A stretch of DNA of 36,882 nt from Thermomonospora catenispora (GCF_006363815.1 NZ_RRYT01000029.1:1-36882); one strand, 5' to 3'; shown: positions 22,718 through 31,513, numbered from the stretch's first letter. Program-made: numbers and translations. Notes: generated from the letters alone by a model not told the origin.

Positions 22718-24159
22718 GCGCGCCGTACGGGCCGCCGCCCGGACCGTACGGCCCACCGCCGGGACCGTACGGCCCGCCTGCGGGATCGCCCGGGCCCGCG
22801 CCGCCGCCGGGTCCGCCGCCGCCCGCGCCGACGCCGCCCGAGCCGCCGCGGTTCCACGAGGGCGTGCACCGGCTGCACCCGGTGACGGCGCTGCTGCGGG
22901 CGTTCGTGTTCCTGCTCGTCTACTTCGTGCTGATCGGGTTCTCGCTGCTGGTCACGCCGAAGGAGGACGGGTACGCCTTCTTCGAGCCGGAGGCGGTGCG
23001 GCGATTCGCGGCGGTGTCGATCCCGGCGGTGATCGCGGCCGTGGCGGCGGGCGTCTGGGGCTGGCTGGGGCTGCGGTTCTGGATCGCCGGCGACGACCTG
23101 GCGGTGGAGACCGGGGTGCTGCGCAAACGGCGCCGGCTCATCCCGCTGTCGCGGATCCAGGCGATCGACATCGTGCGTCCGCTGATGACCCGGCTCACCG
23201 GTCTGGCCGAGCTTCGGGTGGAGCTGGCCGGCGGCGCCGAGAGCGGCGTGGTGCTGCGCTATCTGGGCCGCCGCTCGGCGCAGCGGCTCCGCGCCGAGCT
23301 GCTGGCCCGCGCCGCCGGACTGCCCGGCCACACCCCGGAGGCCCCCGAGCAGCGGTTCTGGCGGGTGCCGCTGGGGGTCCTGGTGGCGGCGCTGAGCAGC
23401 CGGATGCCGGTGATCGGCACGGCCCTGCTGCTGGGCCTGCTGCTGATGGTCGGCTTCACCTATCTGGAGCCGGGGGTGCTCGGCGGCGCCGTCCCCGCGC
23501 TGCTGGGCCTGATCAGCGCGGTGATCGCCCCGGCGATCGTGTACGGCCGGTTCACCGTGGCGATCTCGCCCGACGGCCTGCGCCTGCGGTACGGGCTGCT
23601 GGAGACCCGCATGCAGACCGTGCCGCCGGGCCGCGTCCAGGCGGTCGCGATCGTCGAACCGCTGTTGTGGCGGCAGCGGCGCTGGGCGCGGGTGGACGCC
23701 ACCGTCGCGGGATACGCCGGGGAGCGTCAGGCCCAGTCCACGGTGCTGCTGCCGGTGGCCCCCCGCGAGGTGGCCGTCGCCCTGGTGACGCACATCTTCC
23801 CCGGCGCCGACGTCGACGCCGTGCCGCTGCTGCCCGCCTCCGGCCGGGGCCTGTCCCTGGACCGCTTCGCCGCCGCGGGCACCGACGAGGTCGTCTTCGT
23901 CGCCCGCCGCGGTCTGCTGTGCCGCCGCACCACCGTCATCGCGCACGCCCGGACTCAGAGCGTCCGCCTCACCTCCGGTCCTCTGCGGCGCCTGCTGCGG
24001 TTGGGCACCGTCCACGTCGACGCCCCCTCCGGCCCGGTCCGCGTGGTCGCCGCCGACCGGGAGCTGGGCGAGTCCCGCGCCATCGTCGAGTCCGTCGCCG
24101 AACGCGCCCGCCGGGCCCGTTCCCGGGCCGGGGCCGATCCCGCCCGCTGGGCCCGCTGA
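22714..24159 (+). CDS. Triple bPH2-domain membrane protein (YdbT-like)
   Basis: A 481-residue protein. A disordered N-terminal tail has three PYGPPPG-type repeats (residues 4-24). Membrane helices lie at about 60-80, 98-120, 230-250 and 258-278. Three PH-like segments follow the YdbT plan: [20 protein letters not shown] (about 130-200), [20 protein letters not shown] (about 280-350) and [20 protein letters not shown] near the C-terminus. It is coupled to the upstream PH protein by a GTGA overlap, and both share the M-(S/N)-APYG start and Pro-rich tail. A membrane-envelope role is likely, but the ligand is unknown. It converges on the methyltransferase gene with only a few bases between stops. 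Confidence 0.88.
   Translation: MSAPYGPPPGPYGPPPGPYGPPAGSPGPAPPPGPPPPAPTPPEPPRFHEGVHRLHPVTALLRAFVFLLVYFVLIGFSLLVTPKEDGYAFFEPEAVRRFAAVSIPAVIAAVAAGVWGWLGLRFWIAGDDLAVETGVLRKRRRLIPLSRIQAIDIVRPLMTRLTGLAELRVELAGGAESGVVLRYLGRRSAQRLRAELLARAAGLPGHTPEAPEQRFWRVPLGVLVAALSSRMPVIGTALLLGLLLMVGFTYLEPGVLGGAVPALLGLISAVIAPAIVYGRFTVAISPDGLRLRYGLLETRMQTVPPGRVQAVAIVEPLLWRQRRWARVDATVAGYAGERQAQSTVLLPVAPREVAVALVTHIFPGADVDAVPLLPASGRGLSLDRFAAAGTDEVVFVARRGLLCRRTTVIAHARTQSVRLTSGPLRRLLRLGTVHVDAPSGPVRVVAADRELGESRAIVESVAERARRARSRAGADPARWAR
22723..22785 (+). repeat. Three 21-base tandem repeats in the second PH gene
   Basis: Three adjacent 21-base units beginning CCGTACGG encode [14 protein letters not shown] and PYGPPAG. 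The units differ at a few third positions, suggesting an older duplication. Confidence 0.85.
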
Positions 24160-24162
24160 CCC

Positions 24163-25176
24163 TCACGCCGTCGCGCACTCCGCCAGGGGCTCGGGCAGCG
24201 GGATCCGCCTGGCCTGCGCGAGCCAGCCGAAACCGCCCAGGCCGGCCGGGTCGATGAGCTCGGCCTCCTCCCCGGCGCGGCGGAGGGCCAGCACGTAGCC
24301 GCGCGGGTCCTGATGGGCCAGCCGGATCGGCGGGCGGGCCCCGGTCAGGCCCAGGGCGCGCAGGGCCCGGCGCTGGGTGGTCAGGGCGGTGGCGGCGGCC
24401 CCCGCCCGGACGCCGGCGGCGGCGCAGGCGTCCAGGGCCACATGGGCGGTGATGTCGCAGGAGCCGTCCGGCACCGGGGGGACGACGCGGCCGTCGCGGT
24501 AGCCGGTCAGGGTGCCGTGGGCGGGACGGTCCCGCCGGGTGTGGGAGTAGTCGATCGCCACCGCCAGGCCGGCGCGCAGGCGGGTCAGCACGTCGGACCA
24601 GGCGGTGCACCGGGGACGGCCGATCTCGGCGCGGTCGCCGGGATTCGTCAGCGGCCACCAGCGCTCCAGCCAGGCCAGGTCCTCCTCGGCGGGGGGCGGG
24701 CCGAGCCGTTCGGCGCCGGTGGCCGGATCCACCAGCACCAGGCGGGGCCCCTCGGGGGTGAGCTCGACGACGTCCAGGGGGATGTTGTCGAGCCACTCGT
24801 TCGCGATGATCAGGCCGGTGACGGCGTCGGGGAGCGCAGCCCGCCAGCCGATCCGCTCGGGCAGCTCCGCCGGGCGGGGCGCCAGCTCCACGGCGACCGG
24901 GGCGAGACGTTCGGCCAGGTCGGGGCGGGCGGCCTGGAGGACGCGGACGAGCAGCTCGCCGCAGCCCGCGCCGACGTCCACCAGGTCGAGCCGGGGCGGG
25001 TGCCCCAGGGCCGCGTCCACCTGGGCCAGCAGCCGGGCGACCGCCTCGGCGAAGCGCGGGGAGGCGTGCACGGAGGTGCGGAAGTGGGCGGCGGGCCGTT
25101 CGCCCCGTCGGTAGAAGCCGCCCTCGCCGTACAGCGCCCGCTGCATCGCCGTCCGCCACCTCACCCACCCGTGCAC
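24163..25176 (-). CDS. NDUFAF7/MidA-type SAM-dependent methyltransferase
   Basis: About 337 residues, Methyltransf_28 family. The N-terminus RWRTAMQRALYGEGGFYRRG and the FRTSVHASPRFAEAVARLL segment are typical. The SAM-binding loop is LVDVGAGCGELLVRVLQA. The family motif N-E-x-L-D-x-x-P appears in LIIANEWLDNIPLDVVEL, and AIDYSHTRRDRPAHGTLTGY matches the later family block. Mitochondrial NDUFAF7 dimethylates Arg85 of NDUFS2, the NuoD homologue. A NuoD copy with the equivalent Arg lies about 2 kb away on the same strand, so NuoD is a plausible substrate here (inference). The start is uncertain: GTG 25176 is eight bases after TAGCGT, GTG 25197 extends it across that box, and GTG 25164 is shorter. 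Confidence 0.87.
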   Translation of the reverse strand: MHGWVRWRTAMQRALYGEGGFYRRGERPAAHFRTSVHASPRFAEAVARLLAQVDAALGHPPRLDLVDVGAGCGELLVRVLQAARPDLAERLAPVAVELAPRPAELPERIGWRAALPDAVTGLIIANEWLDNIPLDVVELTPEGPRLVLVDPATGAERLGPPPAEEDLAWLERWWPLTNPGDRAEIGRPRCTAWSDVLTRLRAGLAVAIDYSHTRRDRPAHGTLTGYRDGRVVPPVPDGSCDITAHVALDACAAAGVRAGAAATALTTQRRALRALGLTGARPPIRLAHQDPRGYVLALRRAGEEAELIDPAGLGGFGWLAQARRIPLPEPLAECATA

Positions 25177-25184
25177 GACAGCGA

Positions 25185-25190
25185 ACGCTA
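25185..25190 (-). promoter_or_regulatory. -10 box of the methyltransferase gene
   Basis: The minus strand has TAGCGT followed by eight bases and then GTG 25176. This argues for a leaderless or nearly leaderless transcript and against starting at 25197. Confidence 0.45.
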
Positions 25191-25255
25191 CCGTCACGCC
25201 GCCGGCCGCAGGGGCGGTACGACTCAGGTCGGATGGCCTCTCGCCGCGCCGAACG

Positions 25256-25261
25256 TAGGCT
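25256..25261 (+). promoter_or_regulatory. -10 box of the histidine kinase gene, leaderless
   Basis: TAGGCT, a common actinomycete -10 sequence, is followed by seven bases (CGAGACC) and then ATG 25269. This spacing puts the transcription start on the start codon and favours 25269 over the upstream ATG at 25233. Confidence 0.6.
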
Positions 25262-25268
25262 CGAGACC

Positions 25269-26471
25269 ATGGTGGGGAGAGCGTGGGCGTGGTGGCGGAG
25301 CAAGAAGCCGCTGGTCGACTTCGCCTTCATGTCGCCGCTGCTGCTGCTGTCGATGCTGACCGCGTCCGCCTACACCGCCCCGGCGGCGTATCCGCCCCCG
25401 GGGGAGCCCATCCCCCGGTGGGCCTATCTCGCCCTGGTGTCGGGGCTGCTGGGGCCGCTGGTCGTGCGGCGGCGGTGGCCGCTGCAGGTCTTCGCGGTGA
25501 TCGCCGCGGTGTCGTTCCTGCAGTGGCTCGCCGGCTTCACCATGATCCCGGCGAACGCGGCGGTGCTGATCGCCCTGTACACGGTCGCGGCCTGCTGCAC
25601 CTCCCGCTGGGAGGCGGTGGCCGCCGGGCTCGTCGCCGAGCTGGGGGCGGTCCTGGCGGCGGTCCGCTACACGGTGAGCCCCGCGGACTACCGGTACGGG
25701 CTCGTCATGCTGAGCGTGGTGGTCGCCGGGGTGTGGATCCTCGGCGTCTACATCAACACCCGGCGCGCCTACACCCGCTCGCTGGAGGAGCGCGCCGAGC
25801 GCCTGGAGCGCGAGCGCGACGCCCAGATCCAGATCGCGATGGCCGCCGAGCGGGCGCGGATCGCCCGGGAGCTGCACGACGTGGTGGCGCACAACGTCAG
25901 CGTCATCGTGGTGCAGGCCGACGGCGCCTCCTATGCGATCGACACCGACGTCGAGCGCGCCAAGCGGGCGCTGGAGACGATCTCCCAGACCGGGCGGCTG
26001 GCGCTGGCGGAGATGCGGCGGCTGCTGGGGGTGCTGCGGGAGGGCGACGATGCGGGCTCCTACCGGCCCCAGCCCGGCGTCGCCCAGCTGAACGACCTGG
26101 TGGAGCAGATCCGCGAGTCGGGGCTGCCGCTGGACTTCCGGGTCGAGGGGGTGCCGGTGGAGCTGCCGCCGGGGATGCAGCTGACGGTGTTCCGCATCGT
26201 CCAGGAGTCGCTGACCAACATCGTCAAGCACGCCGGTCCGCGGGCGACGGCGCAGGTGCGGCTGCACTACGGTGACGAGGCGATCCAGGTGACGGTGACC
26301 GACGACGGGCGCGGCGCGGCGGCCCCCGACGACGGCATGGGACACGGGCTGGTCGGGATGCGGGAGCGCGCCGCGGTCTACGGAGGCACCGTGCGGGCGG
26401 GACCGCGGGCGGGCGGCGGGTTCGAGGTGGTGGCCCGATTGCCGTTGCGCGAGGAGGCGAGGAGCGCTTGA
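25269..26471 (+). CDS. NarL/DesK-type sensor histidine kinase
   Basis: A 400-residue membrane kinase. The sensor part has about five hydrophobic segments in residues 15-160 (FAFMSPLLLLSMLTASAY; YLALVSGLLGPLVV; LQVFAVIAAVSFLQWLAGF; NAAVLIALYTVAACC; LVMLSVVVAGVWILGVYIN) with short loops, so it probably senses the membrane itself. A coiled linker leads to the HisKA_3 dimerisation domain with phospho-His203 in RIARELHDVVAHNVSVIVVQ. The ATPase has the N box FRIVQESLTNIVKHAG and the G box DDGRG...GHGLVGMRERA. It phosphorylates the response regulator encoded next, which it overlaps (TTGA). ATG 25233 would add 12 residues. Confidence 0.93.
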   Translation: MVGRAWAWWRSKKPLVDFAFMSPLLLLSMLTASAYTAPAAYPPPGEPIPRWAYLALVSGLLGPLVVRRRWPLQVFAVIAAVSFLQWLAGFTMIPANAAVLIALYTVAACCTSRWEAVAAGLVAELGAVLAAVRYTVSPADYRYGLVMLSVVVAGVWILGVYINTRRAYTRSLEERAERLERERDAQIQIAMAAERARIARELHDVVAHNVSVIVVQADGASYAIDTDVERAKRALETISQTGRLALAEMRRLLGVLREGDDAGSYRPQPGVAQLNDLVEQIRESGLPLDFRVEGVPVELPPGMQLTVFRIVQESLTNIVKHAGPRATAQVRLHYGDEAIQVTVTDDGRGAAAPDDGMGHGLVGMRERAAVYGGTVRAGPRAGGGFEVVARLPLREEARSA

Positions 26472-27139
26472 TCCGAGTGATGCTGGTCGACGACCAGGAG
26501 CTGGTCCGTGCCGGATTCCGCATGGTGCTGGACGCCCAGCCCGACATCGAGGTGGTCGCCGAGGCGGGGGACGGCGCACAGGTGATGGACGTCCTGCGCG
26601 CCGTCACCGCGGACGTGGTGCTGATGGACGTGCGGATGCCCCGGGTGGACGGCATCGAGGCCACGCGCCGGATCGGGACGCTGCCCGCCGAACGACGCCC
26701 CCGGGTGATCATCCTGACCACGTTCGACCTGGACGAGTACGCCTTCGCGGCGATCAAGGCGGGCGCGGCCGGGTTCCTGCTCAAGGACGCCGGGCCGCCT
26801 CAGCTCATCGAGGCGATCCGGGCGGTGCACTCCGGCGACGCGGTGGTCGCGCCGTCCACCACCCGGCGGCTGCTGGACCGGTTCGCGGTGCACCTGCCGG
26901 ACACCGAGCAGCAGGCCGCCCAGGGGGCGCTGGCGACGTTGACGAGCCGGGAGCGCGAGGTGCTGCACCTGGTCGCCCGGGGGCTGTCGAACGCCGAGAT
27001 CGCCGGCCGGCTGTACGTGTCGGAGGCGACGGTCAAGACCCACGTCGGCCGGATCCTCACCAAGCTGGGGCTGCGCGACCGGGTGCAGGCGGTGGTGTTC
27101 GCCTACGAGACCGGGCTGGTGCGCAGGGGTCAGGCGTAG
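26468..27139 (+). CDS. LuxR/NarL-family response regulator
   Basis: A 223-residue DNA-binding regulator paired with the kinase. The receiver domain (about 1-120) has the acidic pair in MLVDDQE, phospho-acceptor Asp54 in VVLMDVRMP, the Thr switch in IILTTFDLDEY and the Lys in FLLKDAGP. The LuxR-type HTH (about 157-220) reads LTSREREVLHLVARGLSNAE, IAGRLYVSEATVKTHVGRIL and TKLGLRDRVQAVVFAYETGL. The TTG start follows GAGGAGGCGAGGAG and overlaps the kinase stop. The ABC transporter 148 bases downstream is the likely target: such systems often control an adjacent MacB-like exporter. Confidence 0.94.
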   Translation: MIRVMLVDDQELVRAGFRMVLDAQPDIEVVAEAGDGAQVMDVLRAVTADVVLMDVRMPRVDGIEATRRIGTLPAERRPRVIILTTFDLDEYAFAAIKAGAAGFLLKDAGPPQLIEAIRAVHSGDAVVAPSTTRRLLDRFAVHLPDTEQQAAQGALATLTSREREVLHLVARGLSNAEIAGRLYVSEATVKTHVGRILTKLGLRDRVQAVVFAYETGLVRRGQA

Positions 27140-27163
27140 GTCGTATCCGGGAGTGCGCCTGAA

Positions 27164-27173
27164 GTCGTACGAC
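27164..27173. promoter_or_regulatory. Palindrome GTCGTACGAC, candidate response-regulator site
   Basis: A perfect 10-base palindrome lies between the response regulator and the ABC transporter. A related half (GTCGTA) occurs at 27140-27145, 24 bases earlier. NarL-type regulators bind short inverted repeats, so this could be the operator of the transporter. It lies about 73 bases upstream of the -10 box. Confidence 0.4.
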
Positions 27174-27245
27174 GGCGGGCGGATCAGCCGCGGCGCGCAT
27201 CCCGATCATGGCCGCGGGGCCGATGGCAGCGAAGGCGCCCGTTCC

Positions 27246-27272
27246 TAGCGTGGATCCCGTTCAGCCGAACGG
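27246..27272 (+). promoter_or_regulatory. Candidate ABC transporter promoter and leader inverted repeat
   Basis: TAGCGT (27246-27251) is a likely -10 box. Just after it CCGTTC-AGCC-GAACGG (27257-27272) forms a perfect 6-bp inverted repeat at the expected transcription start. GAGGAG then precedes the GTG at 27287. The repeat could be an operator or a small leader hairpin. Confidence 0.45.
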
Positions 27273-27286
27273 AACGAGGAGTCCAC

Positions 27287-28030
27287 GTGACCAGCACGCT
27301 CGTCTCCCCTCCGGCGGTCACGGCCGTCGGAGTCGACAAGGTCTACGGAACCGGCGACGCCGCGGTGCACGCCTTGCGCGGGGTCGACGTGGCGTTCGCC
27401 AAGGGCGCGTTCACCGCGATCATGGGCCCGTCCGGGTCCGGCAAGTCCACCCTGATGCACTGCCTGGCCGGGCTGGACACCGTCACCGCGGGCCGGATCA
27501 CCCTCGGCGACGTGGAGATCACCGCGTTGGGCGACAAGCGGCTGACCCTGCTGCGCCGGGAGCGGATCGGGTTCATCTTCCAGGCGTTCAACCTGCTGCC
27601 CACCCTGACCGCCGAGCAGAACATCCTGCTGCCGCTGGAGCTGGCCGGCCGCCGGCCCGACCGCGCCTGGTTCGAGCAGGTGGTGGACGTGCTGGGGCTG
27701 CGCGACCGGCTCGGGCACCGGCCGAGCGAGCTGTCCGGCGGGCAGCAGCAGCGGGTGGCGTGCGCCCGGGCGCTGGTGACCCGGCCGGAGGTGATCTTCG
27801 CCGACGAACCCACCGGCAACCTGGACTCCCGGGCCGGGGCGGAGGTGCTGGGGTTCCTGCGCACCTCGGTGCGGGAGCTGGGGCAGACGGTGGTGATGGT
27901 CACCCACGACCCGGTGGCGGCCTCCTACGCCGACCGGGTGGTGTTCCTGCGCGACGGCCGGATCGTCGACGAGCTGGCCGGGCCGACCCCCGACACGGTG
28001 CTGGACCGGCTCAAGGCGCTGGGGGGCTGA
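27287..28030 (+). CDS. ABC transporter ATP-binding protein (MacB/LolD type)
   Basis: A 247-residue ATPase. Walker A is GPSGSGKST, the Q-loop lies in FIFQAFNLLPTLTAEQNI, the signature is LSGGQQQR, Walker B is VIFADEPTGNLD and the switch His is in MVTHDP. The LDS and GNLD features and the FxAFNLLPTLTA segment are typical of MacB/LolD-type exporters working with FtsX-fold permeases. GAGGAG precedes GTG 27287. The permease gene starts three bases after its stop. It probably exports a peptide, antibiotic or lipid under control of the upstream two-component system; the substrate is unknown. Confidence 0.95.
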   Translation: MTSTLVSPPAVTAVGVDKVYGTGDAAVHALRGVDVAFAKGAFTAIMGPSGSGKSTLMHCLAGLDTVTAGRITLGDVEITALGDKRLTLLRRERIGFIFQAFNLLPTLTAEQNILLPLELAGRRPDRAWFEQVVDVLGLRDRLGHRPSELSGGQQQRVACARALVTRPEVIFADEPTGNLDSRAGAEVLGFLRTSVRELGQTVVMVTHDPVAASYADRVVFLRDGRIVDELAGPTPDTVLDRLKALGG

Positions 28031-28033
28031 CCG

Positions 28034-30544
28034 ATGCTGAAGATCTCCCTGGCGGGGCTGCGCGCCCACAAGGTCCGGATGCTGCTGACCGGGCTGGCGA
28101 TCATGCTGGGCGTCGGGTTCATCGCGGGCACGTTCGTGCTCACCGACAGCATGCAGGCGGGCATCGACGAGGAGTTCGCCGGGTCGGCGGGCAAGGTCGA
28201 CGTGGCGGTGCTGCCGAGCGAGGGCCGGCGGCTGCCCGCCTCGACGGTCCAGACGGTCCGGAGCGTCCCCGGGGTGACCGAGGTCCACGCGATGATCCGC
28301 GGCGACGCGGCGCTGATCGGCAAGGACGGCAAGGTCTACGGCGACCTGCCCACGGTCGGCCTGTCGGTCGCCCAGGGCCGGCTGCAGCGCTACGACATCG
28401 TCTCCGGCCGGGCCCCCGGCGCGCCCGACGAGGTCGTGCTGGAGGAGCGGACCGCCGAACGGAACGACTACCGGGTCGGCTCCACCGTCACCGTCGTGGA
28501 CGGCGAGGGCGCCCGGCACGCGTTCACCGTGACCGGGCTGGCCGACTTCGGCATCGACGACGAGGTGGGCTTCCGCGGCGCGGTCGGCTTCACCCCGGAG
28601 ACGGCCGTCCGCATCACCGGCCGGCCGGACCCGGTCGAGATCGACATCGCCGGGAGCGGCGATCCGCGGGAGCTGCGCGAGGCGGTCGCCGCGGCGCTCG
28701 GCGGCGACCACGAGGTGCTGGACGGGCGGGCGCTGGGCGACCGGCTGGCGGCCCGGGCGGGCGCCGACACCGCGATGATCCGGACCGGGCTGCTGCTGTT
28801 CGCGCTGGTGGCGATGCTGGTGTCGGCGCTGGTCATCTACAACACGTTCGCGATCCTGGTGGCCCAGCGGACCCGGGAGATGGCGCTGCTGCGCTGCGTG
28901 GGCGCCACCCGGCGGCAGATCTTCCTCGGGGTGCTGGCGGAGTCGGCGCTTCTTGGGCTGGTCGCCTCGCTGGCCGGACTGGGCCTCGGCGTCGCGCTCG
29001 CCGGCGGACTGCTGGCGTTGATCGGCGACGGCGCCGGCGGCATCCCCGGCGGGGACCTGACCTTGACGCCGCCGGCCGTGGCGGCCGGGCTGGGCGTCGG
29101 CGTGGCGGTGACGGTGGCGGCGGCGCTGCCCCCGGCCCGCTCGGCGACCCGGGTGGCCCCGGTCGCCGCGCTGCGCACCGAACGGGAGCCCGGCTCGGGC
29201 CGGTTCCGCCTGGGGTGGCCGCGGCGGATCCTGGCGGCGCTGCTGGGCGCGGCCGGACTGGCCTCGGCGGGCCTGGGGGCGCTGGCCCTGGAAGAGGGGC
29301 AGACGGCGATGTTCCTGGTCGCCGGGGGCGGCGCGCTGGTGTTCCTGGCGGTGATCGCGGTGATGCCCGCGCTGGTGCGGCCGCTGAGCCGGGCGACCGG
29401 GGCGCTGCCGGCCCGGCTGGCCGGGGTCCCCGGGCGGCTGGCGGTGTCCAACGCCTGCCGCGCCCCCCGCCGGACCGCCACCACCGCCGTCGCGCTGACC
29501 GTCGGGGTGGGGCTGATGAGCCTGTTCGCGGTGGTCGCCGCCGGAGGCCGGGCCACCGCCGACGCCCAGCTGGCCGAGCAGTTCCCGGTCGACTTCCAGC
29601 TCCGCGGCCAGTACGCCACCGGCGACCGGCCCCCGCACCCGGTGCCCGCCGCGGTCGTCGCCGAGCTGCGCGAGCGTCCGGAGATCGGCGAGGTCATGGA
29701 GCTGCGGATCCACCGGGAGTCCGCCGAGGGCGGCCGCACCGAGCACATCGGCGCGGTCACCCGCTCCGCCCTCGGCACGATGATCAGACCGACGGTGGAG
29801 AAGGGGTCGCTGCAGGACCTCACCCCCGGCACCGTCGCCGTCCAGGCCGACCGCGCCCGGGGCCGCGACGTCGGCGACACGGTGACGATCCCCACCCCGC
29901 GGGGCCGGGTCGAGCTCAGGGTCGTCGCCCTGTTCTCCGGCAACACCCCGCTGCCCCCGTACGTGGTGACGGAGGAGGACTTCGCCCGCCACTTCGGCCC
30001 CCGGGACGCCGAGGCGGTCTACCTGAACGCCGCCCCCGGCGTCGACCCCGACCGCGCCCTGGAGACGGTGGAGCGGATCATCGCCCCGTACCCGACCCTC
30101 AAGGTGGCCTCGACGGCGGGGTTGAAGGAGCGGTTCGACGAGGCCATCGACACCATCCTGGCGGTCGTCGGCGGGCTGCTGGGCCTGGCGGTGATCATCG
30201 CCCTGTTCGGCATCGCCAACACCCTCGGCCTGTCGGTGGTGGAGCGCACCCGCGAGTCCGCCCTGCTGCGCGCCCTCGGCGTCACCCGGGTCCAGCTGCG
30301 GCTGATGCTGTCGCTGGAGGCCGTCATCATGGCCGTCATCGGCGCCGTGATCGGCGTCGGGCTGGGGGTCGTCTTCGGCTGGGCCGCCACCGAGTCCATG
30401 GCGCCCTCCGCCGTGCCCGCCGTCCCCTACGCCCAGATCGCCGGCCTGGTGGCGCTGGCCGTCGTCGCCGGACTGGCCGCCTCCGTGCTGCCCGCCCGGC
30501 GCGCCGCCCGGACCTCCGTGGTGGAGTCCCTCGCCTACGACTGA
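28034..30544 (+). CDS. FtsX-like ABC transporter permease (MacB-type)
   Basis: An 836-residue permease with two FtsX/MacB halves. Each half has an N-terminal helix followed by an external domain (first: LRAHKVRMLLTGLAIMLGVGF then about 200 residues; second begins at SNACRAPRRTATTAVALTVG) and three C-terminal helices. The conserved FtsX element V-x-x-x-R-T-R-E-x-A-L-L-R occurs twice (VAQRTREMALLRCVGATRRQ and VVERTRESALLRALGVTRVQ). A central pair of helices joins the halves. It works with the ATPase upstream as a mechanotransmission-type exporter; as a fused permease it probably needs only one copy. The tail ends RRAARTSVVESLAYD, typical of the family. Confidence 0.94.
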   Translation: MLKISLAGLRAHKVRMLLTGLAIMLGVGFIAGTFVLTDSMQAGIDEEFAGSAGKVDVAVLPSEGRRLPASTVQTVRSVPGVTEVHAMIRGDAALIGKDGKVYGDLPTVGLSVAQGRLQRYDIVSGRAPGAPDEVVLEERTAERNDYRVGSTVTVVDGEGARHAFTVTGLADFGIDDEVGFRGAVGFTPETAVRITGRPDPVEIDIAGSGDPRELREAVAAALGGDHEVLDGRALGDRLAARAGADTAMIRTGLLLFALVAMLVSALVIYNTFAILVAQRTREMALLRCVGATRRQIFLGVLAESALLGLVASLAGLGLGVALAGGLLALIGDGAGGIPGGDLTLTPPAVAAGLGVGVAVTVAAALPPARSATRVAPVAALRTEREPGSGRFRLGWPRRILAALLGAAGLASAGLGALALEEGQTAMFLVAGGGALVFLAVIAVMPALVRPLSRATGALPARLAGVPGRLAVSNACRAPRRTATTAVALTVGVGLMSLFAVVAAGGRATADAQLAEQFPVDFQLRGQYATGDRPPHPVPAAVVAELRERPEIGEVMELRIHRESAEGGRTEHIGAVTRSALGTMIRPTVEKGSLQDLTPGTVAVQADRARGRDVGDTVTIPTPRGRVELRVVALFSGNTPLPPYVVTEEDFARHFGPRDAEAVYLNAAPGVDPDRALETVERIIAPYPTLKVASTAGLKERFDEAIDTILAVVGGLLGLAVIIALFGIANTLGLSVVERTRESALLRALGVTRVQLRLMLSLEAVIMAVIGAVIGVGLGVVFGWAATESMAPSAVPAVPYAQIAGLVALAVVAGLAASVLPARRAARTSVVESLAYD

Positions 30545-30558
30545 CGGAGGCGAGCGGG

Positions 30559-30564
30559 TACTCT
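30559..30564 (+). promoter_or_regulatory. Candidate -10 box for the DUF2520-panC-panD run
   Basis: TACTCT lies just after the permease stop and 40 bases before ATG 30605. No matching -35 is convincing. It would start the pantothenate transcript. Confidence 0.35.
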
Positions 30565-30604
30565 GATGGCCGTCCGGTACCCCCTAGCGAGGACTGGAAC
30601 GGTC

Positions 30605-31513
30605 ATGAGGTCTTCCGACGTGCCGTCCGTCGCGCCCGCGGACCGGCCCGCCCGGCTCGAGGTGGGCGTCGTGGGCGCGGGACGGGTCGGCACGACGCTG
30701 GGCGCGGCGCTCGCACTGGCCGGTCACCGGGTGACGGCGGCCAGCGCGGTGTCGGACGCCTCCCGGCGCCGGGTCGCCGAGCGGCTCCCCGACGCGGTGG
30801 TGGCCACCCCCCAGGAGGTGGTCGCCGGATCGGAGCTGGTGCTGCTGACCGTCCCGGACGACGCGCTGCCGGAGCTGGTGAGCGGTCTGGTGACGACCGG
30901 CGTCCCCGTGACGGGCAAGCTGCTGGTGCACACCAGCGGCCGGTACGGGGTGCAGGTGCTGGAGCCCGCCACGCGGGCGGGGGCGCTGCCGCTGGCGCTG
31001 CACCCGGTGATGACCTTCACCGGACGTCCCGACGACCTGGACCGGCTGGCCGGGATCTCGTTCGGGGTGACCTCGCCGGAGACGCTGCGGCCGGCGGCCG
31101 AGGCGCTGGTGGTGGAGATGGGCGGGGAGCCGGTGTGGATCCCCGAGGAGCGCCGCACCCTCTACCACGCGGCGCTGGCCGGCGGCGCGAACCACCTGGT
31201 GACGCTGGTGGCCGAGGCGATGGACCTGCTGCGCGCGGCCGGCGTCGCCGATCCCGCGCAGATGCTCGGACCGCTGCTGGGGGCGGCGCTGGACAACGGG
31301 CTGCGGCTCGGCATGAACGGCCTGACCGGGCCGGTCGCCCGGGGCGACGCGGGCACGGTCGCCGGGCACATCGCCGAGCTGTCCAAGGTCTCGGCCGAGA
31401 GCGCCCGCGCGTACGTGGCGATGGCGCGGCTGACCGCCGACCGGGCGTTGGACGCCGGGCTGCTCAAACCCGAGGACGCCGCGCGGCTGTTGGAAGTGCT
31501 GGCCGACTCCTGA
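30605..31513 (+). CDS. Rossmann-like and DUF2520 domain protein
   Basis: About 302 residues. The N-terminal Rossmann fold begins VGVVGAGRVGTTLGAALALAGH, a G-x-G-x-x-G nucleotide-binding loop, with ELVLLTVPDDALPELV following. The C-terminal DUF2520 helical domain includes HPVMTFTGRPDDLDRLAGIS, YHAALAGGANHLVTLVAEAMD and GLTGPVARGDAGTVAGHI. It resembles the F420/NADP oxidoreductase and ketopantoate-reductase-like families, and in actinobacteria it sits next to panC (for example Rv3603c). A role in supplying pantoate, replacing PanE, is an attractive inference that sequence alone does not prove. An in-frame ATG at 30566 would add 13 residues. Confidence 0.9.
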   Translation: MRSSDVPSVAPADRPARLEVGVVGAGRVGTTLGAALALAGHRVTAASAVSDASRRRVAERLPDAVVATPQEVVAGSELVLLTVPDDALPELVSGLVTTGVPVTGKLLVHTSGRYGVQVLEPATRAGALPLALHPVMTFTGRPDDLDRLAGISFGVTSPETLRPAAEALVVEMGGEPVWIPEERRTLYHAALAGGANHLVTLVAEAMDLLRAAGVADPAQMLGPLLGAALDNGLRLGMNGLTGPVARGDAGTVAGHIAELSKVSAESARAYVAMARLTADRALDAGLLKPEDAARLLEVLADS

